NCBI GenBank assembly: GCA_905236835.1
Contig: CAJOQY010000135.1
Span: forward strand, 1 to 5,414
DNA length: 5,414 nucleotides
DNA from: an uncultured Oscillibacter sp.
GTDB lineage: Bacteria > Bacillota > Clostridia > Oscillospirales > Oscillospiraceae
Reading direction: 5' to 3'
The position numbers and the translations under genes are program-made. This document shows positions 4,674-5,414 of the stretch, piece by piece (positions within the stretch are counted from its first letter, which is position 1; each line of letters begins with the position of its first letter). The notes below the pieces were generated by a model, which searched no databases, was not told the DNA's origin, and worked only from the letters and a program-made list of their open reading frames with translations.

Positions 4674-5414
4674 TTATTCAATCCCAAGTTCTTTGGACAT
4701 ATCATTTAAATTAATCGTCAGAATTTTACTGATTCCCTGTTCCTGCATCGTCACGCCATATAATACATCCGCTTCTTCCATGGTTCCGCGCCGGTGCGTA
4801 ATCACGATAAACTGCGTGTGATCCGTCAGATTCCGCATATAACGCGCGTATCTCGTGACATTGACATCATCCAGAGCCGCTTCTATCTCGTCCATCACGA
4901 CGAACGGCGTCGGATGTACTTTTAAAATCGAAAAATACAGCGCAATCGCCACAAACGCCTTTTCCCCGCCCGATAACAATGAAATCGTTTTCAATGTCTT
5001 TCCGGGCGGCTGGGCTTTGATTTCAATCCCGCAGTTTAAAATATCTTTTTCGTCCTCCAATTCCAGACGCGCCGCTCCGCCGCCGAATAATTCTATAAAC
5101 GTCGTCTGAAAACTTTCTGATAATAATTTAAACTGCCGCTCGAAAATCACGGTCATTTGCGCCGTGATTTCCGTAATAATGCCCTCCAATTCCACTTTGG
5201 CCTTCTCTATATCATCTCTTTGACCCGTTAAATAACTATATCGCGCGTTGACTTCGTCAAATTCCTCTATCGCGCCCATATTCACCGCGCCAAGTTTGCC
5301 GATTTCGCGTTTTAATTCCCCAATCCGGCGGCTTGCCTTCGGGACGCTTTCAATTTCTATCTTCTGTTCCGTCGCCGCCGAATGCGTCAATTCATAATTT
5401 TCCCATAATTTATC
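4674..5414 (-). CDS. smc: Chromosome segregation ATPase SMC, C-terminal part (5' end outside window)
   Basis: SMC with ScpA and ScpB forms the bacterial condensin that loads near the origin and extrudes DNA loops. The 246 visible residues are the end of the C-terminal coiled coil and the C-terminal ATPase head lobe. They show LWENYELT at fragment residues 3-10, LGAVNMGAIEEFDEV at 41-55, the ABC signature LSGGEKA at 147-153, Walker B and D-loop FVVMDEIEAALDD at 171-183 (D175, E176 catalytic) and the switch histidine in VITHRRGTME (H207). The frame stays open to the right edge, so no start is assigned; a TTG at 5390 is an internal leucine. The N-terminal head, hinge and most of the coiled coil lie outside the window. 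It ends with TAA, and ftsY follows after an AT-rich gap. Confidence 0.97.
   Translation of the reverse strand, partial: DKLWENYELTHSAATEQKIEIESVPKASRRIGELKREIGKLGAVNMGAIEEFDEVNARYSYLTGQRDDIEKAKVELEGIITEITAQMTVIFERQFKLLSESFQTTFIELFGGGAARLELEDEKDILNCGIEIKAQPPGKTLKTISLLSGGEKAFVAIALYFSILKVHPTPFVVMDEIEAALDDVNVTRYARYMRNLTDHTQFIVITHRRGTMEEADVLYGVTMQEQGISKILTINLNDMSKELGIE

Noticed and set aside
5388..5390. TTG as a start codon for a short SMC-like gene
   Set aside because: The frame continues upstream with LWENYE, the conserved SMC sequence before LT, so this is an internal leucine of a gene cut by the window edge.

Overview
The window is a minus-strand block of housekeeping genes from what looks like a Gram-positive Firmicute of the Clostridia type (Lachnospiraceae-like is my best guess, by inference). 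The evidence is the set and order of genes (smc-ftsY, then rph-rdgB-yhbY-nadD/yqeK), a short FtsY without the acidic N-terminal domain of enterobacteria, and AG-rich Shine-Dalgarno sequences. Coding DNA is rich in codons ending in CG (GCG, CCG, ACG, TCG), while the two real intergenic gaps are very AT-rich.

Layout in transcription order, right to left: (1) 5414-4674, the C-terminal 246 residues of SMC, whose start lies outside the window. (2) 4673-4396, a 278-base AT-rich gap with a likely ftsY promoter (extended -10 at 4478-4486), an AT-rich inverted repeat and five copies of TGATAA. (3) 4395-3520, ftsY. (4) 3519-3445, a short AT-rich spacer. (5) 3444-2722, rph, with its start moved to the second in-frame ATG on RBS and family grounds. 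(6) 2720-1947, rdgB, with an unusual low-complexity C-terminal tail. (7) 1946-1608, yhbY. (8) 1602-1, a long reading frame that leaves the window at its left end and encodes a NadD-YqeK fusion behind a low-complexity N-terminal extension of about 170 residues.

rph, rdgB, yhbY and nadD-yqeK are separated by 1, 0 and 5 bases, so they are almost certainly co-transcribed and probably translationally coupled. Together they cover tRNA 3'-end trimming (RNase PH), removal of non-canonical nucleotides (RdgB), ribosome assembly or RNA binding (YhbY), NAD synthesis (NadD) and Ap4A removal (YqeK). SMC and FtsY add chromosome organisation and membrane targeting of nascent proteins.

The least ordinary part is the N-terminal extension of the NadD-YqeK protein. 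It holds a duplicated Asn/Pro/Glu-rich unit and two lysine-rich blocks. The duplicated DNA stretches differ only at synonymous third positions, which argues that the extension is translated. RdgB ends in a tail of similar composition. I see no mobile element, CRISPR array, tRNA or rRNA, and no evidence of a wholly new system.
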